Positions 51,870 through 59,746 of a stretch of DNA of 64,000 nucleotides are shown piece after piece. Source of the stretch: Bryobacteraceae bacterium (GTDB lineage Bacteria; Acidobacteriota; Terriglobia; Bryobacterales; Bryobacteraceae). Where the stretch lies: positions 620,001 through 684,000 of the forward strand of contig JAWKHH010000003.1 in NCBI GenBank assembly GCA_041394945.1, given 5' to 3'. Positions within the stretch are counted from its first letter, which is position 1. The number at the start of each line of letters is the position of its first letter. Below the pieces are notes generated by a model that worked only from the letters and a program-made list of their open reading frames with translations, had not been told where the DNA came from and made no database searches. Position numbers and translations under genes: made by a program.

Positions 51870-52493
51870 ATGCGGAAGATGCGATTGCTGCTCCTGGTGG
51901 GTGTCCTGCTCGCCGCGATTCTGGCGCCGTTCTTTCTCTGGGAGGGCCAGATCCAGGCGGCCATTGAGGCGTTCCTCGCCTCGCCGCACGCGAAGCTGTG
52001 GACGGCGATCGGCATCGCCGCGATCCTCGCGCTCGACATCCTGCTGCCGGTTCCCTCGAGCATTGTCAGCACCGCCGCCGGAACACTGCTCGGGCTGGGG
52101 CTCGGCACGGCGGCCTCGTTCGCCGGAATGACGGCGGGATGCCTGCTCGGGTACGCGGCCGGGCTCCGCGCGCCGGTGGACCGGATGCTCAAGCCCGACG
52201 AGTTGGAGCGCATGCGCGCCGCGCAGCACCGCTGGGGCGATTGGATGCTGGCGGTTTTCCGCCCCGTGCCCGTGCTGGCTGAAGCCTCGGTGGTTTTCGC
52301 CGGCCTCACCCGCGCGCCGTTCCACCGGTTCCTCACGCTGACCTCGCTCGCCAACCTCGGCATCTCGCTGATCTACACGACGGCGGGCGCGTTGTTCCCT
52401 TCCCTCGGCTCGTTCTTCTACGCGCTCGCCGCGGCGATCCTGCTGCCGGGCATCGCCATGTGGCTCTCGAAGCGGCGCTCAGCGATACGATGA
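51870..52493 (+). CDS. VTT/DedA-type membrane protein (TVP38-like)
   Basis: 207 residues from ATG 51870; ATG 51879 is equally possible. Hydrophobic helices lie at about 4-22, 45-65 (IGIAAILALDILLPVPSSIV), 70-95 (TLLGLGLGTAASFAGMTAGCLLGY) and 150-200 (FLTLTSLANLGISLIYTTAGALFPSLGSFFYALAAAI). The conserved VFRPVPVLAEASVVFAGL matches the F..R..P.....A.G motif of the VTT family, thought to be lipid scramblases. It begins a four-gene plus-strand run. Confidence 0.85.
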   Translation: MRKMRLLLLVGVLLAAILAPFFLWEGQIQAAIEAFLASPHAKLWTAIGIAAILALDILLPVPSSIVSTAAGTLLGLGLGTAASFAGMTAGCLLGYAAGLRAPVDRMLKPDELERMRAAQHRWGDWMLAVFRPVPVLAEASVVFAGLTRAPFHRFLTLTSLANLGISLIYTTAGALFPSLGSFFYALAAAILLPGIAMWLSKRRSAIR

Positions 52494-52497
52494 CGGA

Positions 52498-53907
52498 ATG
52501 GCGAACCCTCTTTCGCGGCGCGCGTTGCTTGGCGCGGCCGCGGCCACTCTGAACGCACAAGCCGCTTCGAAGCCCAACATCGTTCTCGTCCTCATGGACA
52601 ACCTCGGCTGGGGCGAACTCGGCTGCTACGGCGGCGGTGTTCTGCGCGGCGCACCCACGCCGCGGATCGACAAGCTGGCCACCGAAGGGATGCGCCTGCT
52701 CAACTTCAACGTGGAGGCGCAGTGCGTGCCGAGCCGCGCCGCCCTGCTCACCGGCCGCTACGCCGTGCGCGGCGGAAATCAATCCGTGCCCCTCGAAACG
52801 CCCATCTACGGACTCACGCAGTGGGAACGAACCCTGCCCGAGATCCTTTCCGAAGCCGGCTACGCAACGGCGATGTACGGCAAATGGCACCTTGGCCAAA
52901 CCAAGGGCCGCTTTCCCACCGACCATGGGTTCGACGAATGGTACGGCATCCCGAACTCGTCGAACGATTCGTTCTGGCCCACCAACTCCCGCTTCCGCCC
53001 TGGTTCGCATCCGTTCGTGAAGTACGCCGAGGTGATGGAGTCGAGACGCGGCGAGGCGCCGAAAGCGGTGAAGACCTACGATCTCGAAGCGCGCGCGGCG
53101 ATCGACGGCGAGATCACCGATCGCGCGATCGGCTATCTGCAGCGGCAGGCCAAGTCGTCCAAGCCGTTCTTCCTGTACCTGCCATACACCATGCCGCACA
53201 TGCCGCTGAAAGCGTCGAAAGAGTTCGCCGGCAAGACGGGCAACGGCGAGTTCGCGGACGTGCTGACCCAGATCGACACCTACAGCGGCCGGCTGCTCGA
53301 CGAGATGGACCGGCTTCGCCTGCGCGACAACACGGTGTTCATCTTCGCCTCCGACAATGGCGGCGAGGCGACTCCCCCCTACCACGGCTTCAACGGACCC
53401 TGGCGCGGAACATACTTCACCGGCTTCGAAGGATCTCTGCGCGCGCCGTGCATTGTCCGATGGCCGGGACGAGTCCCGGCCGGCGCTGTGTCGAATGAAA
53501 TCGTCCATGAGATGGACCTGTACACCACCCTCGCCGGCATGGCCGGTGCGAAGAGGCCGACGGACCGTATCATCGACGGCGTGGACCAGATCGAATTCCT
53601 GAGTGGGCGCGCGAAGCAATCGGCGCGCGAGTCCGTCGTCATCTACCTCGGCAGCGAGATCTGCGGCGTGAAGTGGCGCAACTGGAAGATGATCACCCGC
53701 GAGGTGGATCGGGGATTCGGCGAACCCTTGAAGCAATACACGTTCCCGCTTTGGTACGACCTGCACACGGACCCGAAGGAGGAAAACCCGCTGGATCCGC
53801 GGTGGATCGAGAACATGTGGGTGCGCTGGCCGGCGGGGCAGGTGCTCGTCGACCACCGGGCGTCGTTGAAGAAGGAGCCACCGATCCCGCCCGGGACGCC
53901 GGACTAG
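52498..53907 (+). CDS. Exported sulfatase
   Basis: 469 residues. The leader SRRALLGAAAATLNAQAA has a Tat-like RR. The formylglycine site is CVPSRAALLTGR (Cys76). Metal side: LVLMDNLGWGELGC (DN rather than the usual DD) and FASDNGG. GKWHLGQTKG is the conserved catalytic lysine-histidine stretch. This pattern fits arylsulfatase A-type enzymes. It follows the VTT gene by 4 bases and precedes the glutathione peroxidase by 30. Confidence 0.92.
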   Translation: MANPLSRRALLGAAAATLNAQAASKPNIVLVLMDNLGWGELGCYGGGVLRGAPTPRIDKLATEGMRLLNFNVEAQCVPSRAALLTGRYAVRGGNQSVPLETPIYGLTQWERTLPEILSEAGYATAMYGKWHLGQTKGRFPTDHGFDEWYGIPNSSNDSFWPTNSRFRPGSHPFVKYAEVMESRRGEAPKAVKTYDLEARAAIDGEITDRAIGYLQRQAKSSKPFFLYLPYTMPHMPLKASKEFAGKTGNGEFADVLTQIDTYSGRLLDEMDRLRLRDNTVFIFASDNGGEATPPYHGFNGPWRGTYFTGFEGSLRAPCIVRWPGRVPAGAVSNEIVHEMDLYTTLAGMAGAKRPTDRIIDGVDQIEFLSGRAKQSARESVVIYLGSEICGVKWRNWKMITREVDRGFGEPLKQYTFPLWYDLHTDPKEENPLDPRWIENMWVRWPAGQVLVDHRASLKKEPPIPPGTPD

Positions 53908-53937
53908 GAATCGCCGAATTAGGAATCGAATGCCCCG

Positions 53938-54501
53938 ATGCGGCATCCTATCGGTGTGCGTGCTCTGCTGCTCGTTGCGATCCCCATGATGGCCGCCAAC
54001 TCCGTTCACGAATTCACGCCTCTCTCGATCGACGGCAAGCCGGCGCCGCTAGCCGCATATGAGGGCAAGGTCGCGTTGATCGTCAACGTGGCCAGCAAGT
54101 GCGGGTTCACGCCGCAGTACAAAGGCCTGGAGGCGTTGTACCGCAAGTACAAGGACCGCGGCTTCGTCGTGCTCGGCTTTCCCTCGAACGATTTCCTCTG
54201 GCAGGAGCCCGGGACGAACGCCGAGATCGCTCAGTTCTGCAAGCGGAAATACGATGTGACGTTCCCGATGTTCGCGAAAGTACGCGTCCGTGGATCCGAT
54301 GGCGCTCCGCTCTACCACTTCCTCACCGACAGGAAGGCGAATCCGGAGACGGGCGGGATGATCATGTGGAACTTCACGAAGTTCCTGATCGACGGCGACG
54401 GCCGGGTGATCGCGCGGTTCGGTCCGCGGACGGAGCCCGATGCGAAAGAAGTGCTGGACGCCATCGATCGGGCGCTGAAAAAGCAGGCGGTGCGAGAATA
54501 G
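53938..54501 (+). CDS. Exported glutathione/thioredoxin peroxidase
   Basis: 187 residues; signal peptide RALLLVAIPMMAANS. The peroxidatic cysteine is Cys55 in VNVASKCGFTPQY. The second family motif is FPSNDFLWQEPG, with Asp in place of the usual Gln of FPCNQF. WNFTKF (Trp144, Asn145) completes the site. Cys101 in FCKRKYDVTFP is placed like the resolving cysteine of thioredoxin-dependent members, so thioredoxin rather than glutathione is the likely reductant. It would detoxify hydroperoxides outside the cytosol. Confidence 0.9.
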   Translation: MRHPIGVRALLLVAIPMMAANSVHEFTPLSIDGKPAPLAAYEGKVALIVNVASKCGFTPQYKGLEALYRKYKDRGFVVLGFPSNDFLWQEPGTNAEIAQFCKRKYDVTFPMFAKVRVRGSDGAPLYHFLTDRKANPETGGMIMWNFTKFLIDGDGRVIARFGPRTEPDAKEVLDAIDRALKKQAVRE

Positions 54502-54505
54502 GCGA

Positions 54506-55042
54506 GTGCCTGGACCGCTGGCCGCGCTGCTGATCGTGTTGTGCGTGGTGGCCGCGGTGTGGGACTGGCAGTGGCGGCGCATTCCGAACTGGCTTACGCT
54601 ACCCGTGGCTGCGGTCGGGTTCGCGGCGCAAGGCGTGTTGTTCGGAGCGACGGGATTGAAGGCGGCGGCCGCTGGCTTTGGGCTTGCCTGTCTCATCACG
54701 ATTCCGCTTTTCGCCCTGCGGGCGCTCGGCGGCGGCGATGTGAAGCTGATGGCGGCGAGCGGAGTGCTGCTCGGCGCCACCCATTTCGGCGTGTTATTCG
54801 TGATCAACGCGATTGCGGGCGGCGTGGTGGCGGCAGCCTACGCGTTAGCCAAAGGCCGGCTGGGCGCGACGCTGCGAAACGTCGGTGCGATCCTTGGGTC
54901 CGCCGGACGGGGGCGCGTTCCCGCGGCGGACAATCCGGAGTTGGATATCGCACACCCGCGGGCGTTGACAATCCCGCGCGGCGCCATCTACTCTCTCTGC
55001 GCTCTGTTGCTTTGGGCGTTCGGGCAGTTCCAGCCCGAGTAA
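54506..55042 (+). CDS. Small A24-family prepilin peptidase (CpaA/TadV-like)
   Basis: 178 residues from GTG 54506. Six hydrophobic helices. The two aspartates of A24 peptidases are present: WDWQWRRIPNWLT (Asp19 side) and GGGDVKLMAA (GxGD). The cytoplasmic methyltransferase domain of PilD is absent, as in CpaA. It would cleave prepilin leaders for a Tad-type or type IV-like pilus; the secretin at the right edge of the window could belong to the same machinery. It starts 4 bases after the peroxidase. Confidence 0.88.
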   Translation: MPGPLAALLIVLCVVAAVWDWQWRRIPNWLTLPVAAVGFAAQGVLFGATGLKAAAAGFGLACLITIPLFALRALGGGDVKLMAASGVLLGATHFGVLFVINAIAGGVVAAAYALAKGRLGATLRNVGAILGSAGRGRVPAADNPELDIAHPRALTIPRGAIYSLCALLLWAFGQFQPE

Positions 55043-55047
55043 GCCGG

Positions 55048-56526
55048 TCAATTGTAGGTGAGCATGTCGGCCAGCGTATGCACGCCGAGGCCGTCGCGTG
55101 GATCGTCCGGATGCCAGGCGCGGTTCGCGCCGAGGAAGCTGCGGTCGTCCAGTTCGAGCGCGCCGATGATCACCTCGCCGACGATCCGGCCGCCTACCGG
55201 CCCCAGCCCTTCGCCCTTGTCGGCCGGCCCATACGGCGACTTCCCGAACAGTCCGCCCTCGAGCAGTATGTACAGCCACAACGGCGTGCCGGTGGAAAGA
55301 TCGATGCCGCCGGCGAGGATCTTCGCCGCCTTCGTCACCTTCGCGATCTCCGCCTCCGGTCGGCACAGGTGCGCGGCCACTTTCTCGCCCGAGGGCAGCA
55401 GGAACGACTGCCCTCGAAGCAGGTTCCGCGAGGCGAGCGAGTTCTCCCCGGCCGTCAGGAACGGCAGGGCCAGCAGCGTCGGCGCCAGCTTCGCGTCGAG
55501 CTTGTCGGCGCGCTCGGCGAGCACCTGCGGCCATTCGATCACCGCGTCCGCGCTCGACAACGGCTGGAAGCCCCCACCCAGTTCGGGCCCGAACAGGCTC
55601 AACGGGACGCCGGACCCCTGCACCTTGAGGCTCTCCGGCACCATCGAATGGCCGAACCGGTAGGCGGCCACGGAGAACTCGATCGGGATGTAAGGCTCCG
55701 CGCCATAGTGCTCGCCGTGTGTGCATTTCTCCGGCCGGTAGAATTGGCGTCCGCAGCCCAGGATGTCGTCAACGAGCGGTTTGCCTATCATGGTCGTCAG
55801 GAAGTCGTGCACCACCACCCACTGGTAGTGCCAGGTGCAAACGCGCCTCGCTTCCTCGAACAGCGCGCCGCCGGTGAGCCCTGGATTCGCTGTGTGAACC
55901 TTCACCGCCACCTTGTTGTAGAAGCGGATCATGGCGAGCTGCAATTGCGACACCACGCGGTTTTCGTCGTTGCGCGGGTCGCCGATGCAGGCGCGGCCGT
56001 CCGCGGTTCGGGCCAGGTCGGCGGAGGCAAGGGGATTCGCCGCGGCGCCGTCGGCGCCCGTGAGCAGGCAAACACCGTTGAGAGCGGCGTCCGCGCCGGA
56101 CCGTCCGTTCCAATAAAGGAACGGATTCGCCTCGGGACCGTCGCCGAAGATGCAATCCAGGTCGAGCGTAGGTGTGCGTGCGTTGGCGACCGAACCCGGC
56201 GTGTTCACCCGCGTCAGGCTCGACGTGATGTCGAGTGTGATGTCGTGGTCGATGAACTGGCCGAAGAAGACAGCCGCGGCGGAGACAGTGGCGGCTTTCT
56301 TCGGCGTCCCGGTGCTTTCCATCGGGCCGCCGGAGGCGCCCAGCGCCGCAAGCGCGTCGGGAGCCGTGTAGAGCGCGGGCAGGTGCGGGAACAAGCGGCC
56401 GAAACGGTCGGCGCGCTGGACGCCCTGGTGACACAGGGGCATCGCTTCCTTGTTCGGGTGGAGGCCATGGTGTTTGGCCGATGGTTTCAGAGCGGCCGCG
56501 GCGGCTGCTGCAGCATGAGTCGGCAT
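55048..56526 (-). CDS. Animal-type heme peroxidase (peroxinectin/DUF-like bacterial form)
   Basis: 492 residues from ATG 56526 (GGAGA upstream). Distal site: FGQFIDHDIT with Gln90, His94, Asp95. Proximal His293 lies in YRFGHSMV, and Arg290 precedes it. These are the marks of the myeloperoxidase-cyclooxygenase superfamily, which uses H2O2 to oxidise halides or organic substrates. The N-terminus is Ala-rich and polar (THAAAAAAAALKPSAKHHG) with no signal peptide, so the compartment is unclear. It is single-gene, 163 bases downstream of glpD. Confidence 0.88.
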   Translation of the reverse strand: MPTHAAAAAAAALKPSAKHHGLHPNKEAMPLCHQGVQRADRFGRLFPHLPALYTAPDALAALGASGGPMESTGTPKKAATVSAAAVFFGQFIDHDITLDITSSLTRVNTPGSVANARTPTLDLDCIFGDGPEANPFLYWNGRSGADAALNGVCLLTGADGAAANPLASADLARTADGRACIGDPRNDENRVVSQLQLAMIRFYNKVAVKVHTANPGLTGGALFEEARRVCTWHYQWVVVHDFLTTMIGKPLVDDILGCGRQFYRPEKCTHGEHYGAEPYIPIEFSVAAYRFGHSMVPESLKVQGSGVPLSLFGPELGGGFQPLSSADAVIEWPQVLAERADKLDAKLAPTLLALPFLTAGENSLASRNLLRGQSFLLPSGEKVAAHLCRPEAEIAKVTKAAKILAGGIDLSTGTPLWLYILLEGGLFGKSPYGPADKGEGLGPVGGRIVGEVIIGALELDDRSFLGANRAWHPDDPRDGLGVHTLADMLTYN

Positions 56527-56689
56527 GGTTCTCTCCTTCGAGATGGGGACCCGGCTCGGCGTGCTTGCGCGCGCACAAAGCCGAGGCGGCCTGGCCGCGC
56601 CAAGCTCCGTTGGGCACGGTGTTTTCTGGAGAAATAGTGACCGCTCGGGTACGGCCGTTTCAGAATTCTCGCGAACCGGACGCCTACCG

Positions 56690-58123
56690 CTACGCCCCCG
56701 GCATCCGCGCGAGGTCCAGGGTCAGCGCGACTTCGTCCGCCACCCGCGCCGCGTCCCACCCCAGCATCGCCCCCATCTCGCGCGCAACCGGTTCAAGCGC
56801 CGCCGCCGTCCAGGTCTTTTCGTGACCCCAGTAAGTCGACACGTACATCACATCCGGAAGACGGCGCGCCATTTCGTGGCGAACCGCGTAAGCGACCGGT
56901 CCACCCGCGGCCGCAATGGCGGCGGCGGGATCGGGTAGCCGTTCCTCTCCCGTGCGGCAGCGTCCGCGCCATTCCGGCGCTAGCAGGTCGACGGCTTCCG
57001 CGGCCATCGAGCGGTACGTGGTGTACTTTCCCCCTGCGATCTTGAGGACGCCGTCCTCCATCCAGATCTTGTGGGAGCGGGACGCCGCCGTCGCCGAAGA
57101 GTTCCCGCTTACGATCAGCGGCCGCAGCGAGCTGTAGGCGGCCACGGGTTGATCCGGCTTGCCAGGAAACAGCCGCCGCACCACGCCGCGCAGATAGGCG
57201 ACCTCCCCGGCGGAAATGCGCACGTCGTCCGCGGAGCCGCCGTGGTCGATATCGGTGGTGCCGACGAGCGACAGCTTTTTCTCCCGCCCCCACGGGATCA
57301 CGAAGATAATTCGCCCATCCGGACCGAAATAGGCGATCGCGTTGTCGCTCGCGTTCAATCGCGGCACGATCAGGTGGGACCCGCGCACCAGGCGGACGTT
57401 GCCGCCAGTTTCCCACGGTCCGCGGGCATCCACGATCCGCCGCGCGCGCAAGGTCCGCCGTTCCCGGTTGAACGAGTCTTCGATATCGACGGCGTACTCG
57501 CCGCCTTCCCGCCGCCAAGGTTCCGCTTGCACGTAGTTGGCGATGAACGCTCCGCGGCGAACGGCGTCCTGTAGATTCTCGAGCACCAGCCGCGCCGAAC
57601 CAACCGCGCAGTCATGGTAAATCGCCGCCGAGTGCAAGCCCTCGCGCGCAAGGCCGGGCTCCACAGCGGCCACTTCGGCGGGCGCCAGATAGCGCCGCCG
57701 CCCGATATTCAACCGCCCCGCCAATTGATCGTAGAGCCAGAGGCCCATCCCGTAGAAGTAGCGATCAATGGCGCGGTAGAAGGGCAGCAGTAGCGGCAGC
57801 GGCTCCACCAGGTGCGGGGCGATCTTGACGAGCGTCGCCCGTTCGTGGAGCGCCTCCTTCACGAGCGAAAACTCGAAGTACTTCAGGTAGCGCAATCCGC
57901 CATGAATCAACTGCGAGTTCCGCCCGCTGGTGCCGCCGGAAAAGCCGCGCCGCTCCACCAGCCCGATCCGCCACTTCCCGCCGGCGCGCATGGCGAGGTC
58001 CCGCGCGATCCCCGCCCCGTTGATGCCGCCACCGACGATCAACACGTCGAGCGCGGAGCCGGCCATTTCGGCGATATGCCGCTCGCGCGTGCCGATTTCG
58101 ATGCCGGCGGTGGTGGCGGTCAC
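56690..58123 (-). CDS. Glycerol-3-phosphate dehydrogenase/oxidase (GlpD family)
   Basis: 477 residues from GTG 58123; ATG 58066 is the alternative. FAD-binding Rossmann motif LIVGGGINGAGIARD at about 28-42, then GTSGRNSQLIHGGLRYL. VGTTDIDHGG and KIAGGKYTTYRSMA are substrate and FAD-side motifs, and a C-terminal domain follows at 400-477. It oxidises sn-glycerol-3-phosphate to DHAP, feeding electrons to quinone. It starts 13 bases after plsC, so glycerol-phosphate supply and phospholipid acylation appear linked. Confidence 0.9.
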   Translation of the reverse strand: MTATTAGIEIGTRERHIAEMAGSALDVLIVGGGINGAGIARDLAMRAGGKWRIGLVERRGFSGGTSGRNSQLIHGGLRYLKYFEFSLVKEALHERATLVKIAPHLVEPLPLLLPFYRAIDRYFYGMGLWLYDQLAGRLNIGRRRYLAPAEVAAVEPGLAREGLHSAAIYHDCAVGSARLVLENLQDAVRRGAFIANYVQAEPWRREGGEYAVDIEDSFNRERRTLRARRIVDARGPWETGGNVRLVRGSHLIVPRLNASDNAIAYFGPDGRIIFVIPWGREKKLSLVGTTDIDHGGSADDVRISAGEVAYLRGVVRRLFPGKPDQPVAAYSSLRPLIVSGNSSATAASRSHKIWMEDGVLKIAGGKYTTYRSMAAEAVDLLAPEWRGRCRTGEERLPDPAAAIAAAGGPVAYAVRHEMARRLPDVMYVSTYWGHEKTWTAAALEPVAREMGAMLGWDAARVADEVALTLDLARMPGA

Positions 58124-58136
58124 GGGTCCGTTCAGC

Positions 58137-58880
58137 TCAGCGCCCCACGGCGACGGGTTCGTGCTCCACCGATTCGAGCAGCCCGACGATGCGCTCACGC
58201 ATCAGCGCGGTTAATTCCTCGCGGTCTTTGAGCGTCATCCCGGCGGTGACGATCGGCTCGCCGATGACGAAGTCCACCGGGAGTCCGCGGAGCTTGACGC
58301 TCCCCACCGGCAGCACCTCCCGCGTGCCGCGCAAGGCGAACGGAATCACCGGCACCTGGGACTTGATGGCGATGTAGGCGGCGCCTTCCTTGAACTCCTG
58401 CATGTCGCCTCGGGCCCGCGCGCCCTCCGGAAACAGCAGCACGGAAAGCCCGCGTTCCTGGATGCGCCGGGCGGCCTCGGTCAGGATTTTCAGGCTGGCG
58501 CGGGCATCGGCTGCGTCCACCGAAAAATGTCCACTCCGCCGCAGGTGCGTGCCGAGGAACGGGAGCGCCACGTATTTGGAGTTCACCAGGAATACGAACT
58601 GCTGAGGGATGTTGCCGAGCACCACGGGAGTGTCGTAAAGCGAAAGATGGTTGCCGACGAAGACGTAGTTGCGCGCCGGGTCCACGTGCTCCATGCCGCG
58701 GATGCGCACGGTGACGCCTGCGATCCGGACGAGCATGCGCGCCCAGGCCCGGGAGATCGCATGCTGCCAGCGGCCCGAAGGGTCGAAGAACGAAACGGCC
58801 ACCGACACCGTCCCCATGAAAATCGTGGAGATCAGGATCAGTGGAGCCTTAACGGCCAGTGACAACAACGTGGCGCCCAT
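58137..58880 (-). CDS. plsC: 1-acyl-sn-glycerol-3-phosphate acyltransferase
   Basis: 247 residues. The first 32 residues are a membrane anchor (LLSLAVKAPLILISTIFMGTVSVAVSFF). Motif I is NHLSLYD, motif III LFPEGARARGD, motif IV VPVIPFALRGT. It makes phosphatidate from lysophosphatidate. It is followed directly by glpD, which suits a phospholipid role better than the first acyltransferase at 3979. The gap upstream, 58881-59023, holds no gene that I can support. Confidence 0.9.
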   Translation of the reverse strand: MGATLLSLAVKAPLILISTIFMGTVSVAVSFFDPSGRWQHAISRAWARMLVRIAGVTVRIRGMEHVDPARNYVFVGNHLSLYDTPVVLGNIPQQFVFLVNSKYVALPFLGTHLRRSGHFSVDAADARASLKILTEAARRIQERGLSVLLFPEGARARGDMQEFKEGAAYIAIKSQVPVIPFALRGTREVLPVGSVKLRGLPVDFVIGEPIVTAGMTLKDREELTALMRERIVGLLESVEHEPVAVGR

Positions 58881-59023
58881 GGCGGTTGGTTACGCTCCCG
58901 CGGCCGCGAGCGTCGTTGCCCGGCGCGCACCGCGCGGAGTCGCCGCGCGTGGTGCGTCGCCCTTCTCGGGCAGGATCGTCCTCGCGCTGAACATAAGCAA
59001 CAGCGTAGCAGAATGCGCTTACG

Positions 59024-59707
59024 TCAATTCCCGGCGGCGGACGGAAGAATGGCGTACGCGCGCACCGGGAAGGACGCGCCGCCACGCCAGGCAATCGGCA
59101 CGGCATGCAGCCGGGAGCCCTCATCCGGCAGCGAGACGAGATTGGTCATGTGTTCGCACACCGGGATGCCCGCGCCGAGCAGTATCGTATGCGCCGGGCG
59201 CGCGCTCTCCTCAATGTTGTCGATGTTCAGCGAATCGATGCCGACGAAATAGGCTCCGCGGCTGACGAGCAGTTCGCACGCCTCGCCGGTGAGATACGGG
59301 TTCGGCTCGAAGTAGCGCTCCGTGGACCAGTAGCGGGACCATCCGGTATGAACGAGCACGGCCTTGCCCTCCACGTCGGTGCCGTCGAACAGCTCGGGTC
59401 CGATGGCGCGATCGCGGCCGCCCGGCGCCCTGAAGACCACCGCCGGCAGGTGCGCGAGCCGGTACAGCGGCAGGTCGGCGAGGTCGATCCCGTCGCGGTA
59501 GCGGTGGATCGGCGCATCCACGTAGGTGCCGGTGTTGCCGCACAGGTGAAGCGAGGCGATATAGAACTCAGCCTCGCTTTGATAGCGCTCCCGCGAGGTG
59601 TCATAATCGAGCATCACGATGGCCTCGGGTGGCGGAAGCCCGGGATAGGTCCGCATGCCCGGTTCGATCGGATGACTCACCTCCGCGAAGCGGGGGGGCT
59701 CACTCAT
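59024..59707 (-). CDS. Cyclase-family protein (kynurenine formamidase-like), variant metal site
   Basis: 227 residues. Fold landmarks: VSHPIEPGMRTYPG at the N-terminus, LVHTGWSRYW, YFVGIDSLNID and a C-terminal AVPIAWRGGASFPVRAYA. The usual HTGTHxDxPxH motif reads CGNTGTYVDAPIH here, so the two histidines are Asn and Tyr, while Asp and the last His remain. A known subgroup has this change. Whether it still hydrolyses amides or binds another metal cannot be said. The start is 39 bases from the divergent permease gene. Confidence 0.82.
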   Translation of the reverse strand: MSEPPRFAEVSHPIEPGMRTYPGLPPPEAIVMLDYDTSRERYQSEAEFYIASLHLCGNTGTYVDAPIHRYRDGIDLADLPLYRLAHLPAVVFRAPGGRDRAIGPELFDGTDVEGKAVLVHTGWSRYWSTERYFEPNPYLTGEACELLVSRGAYFVGIDSLNIDNIEESARPAHTILLGAGIPVCEHMTNLVSLPDEGSRLHAVPIAWRGGASFPVRAYAILPSAAGN

Positions 59708-59746
59708 TGCCGCGAATACCCAGAAGAGGTAATGCCATAAAAGGTA

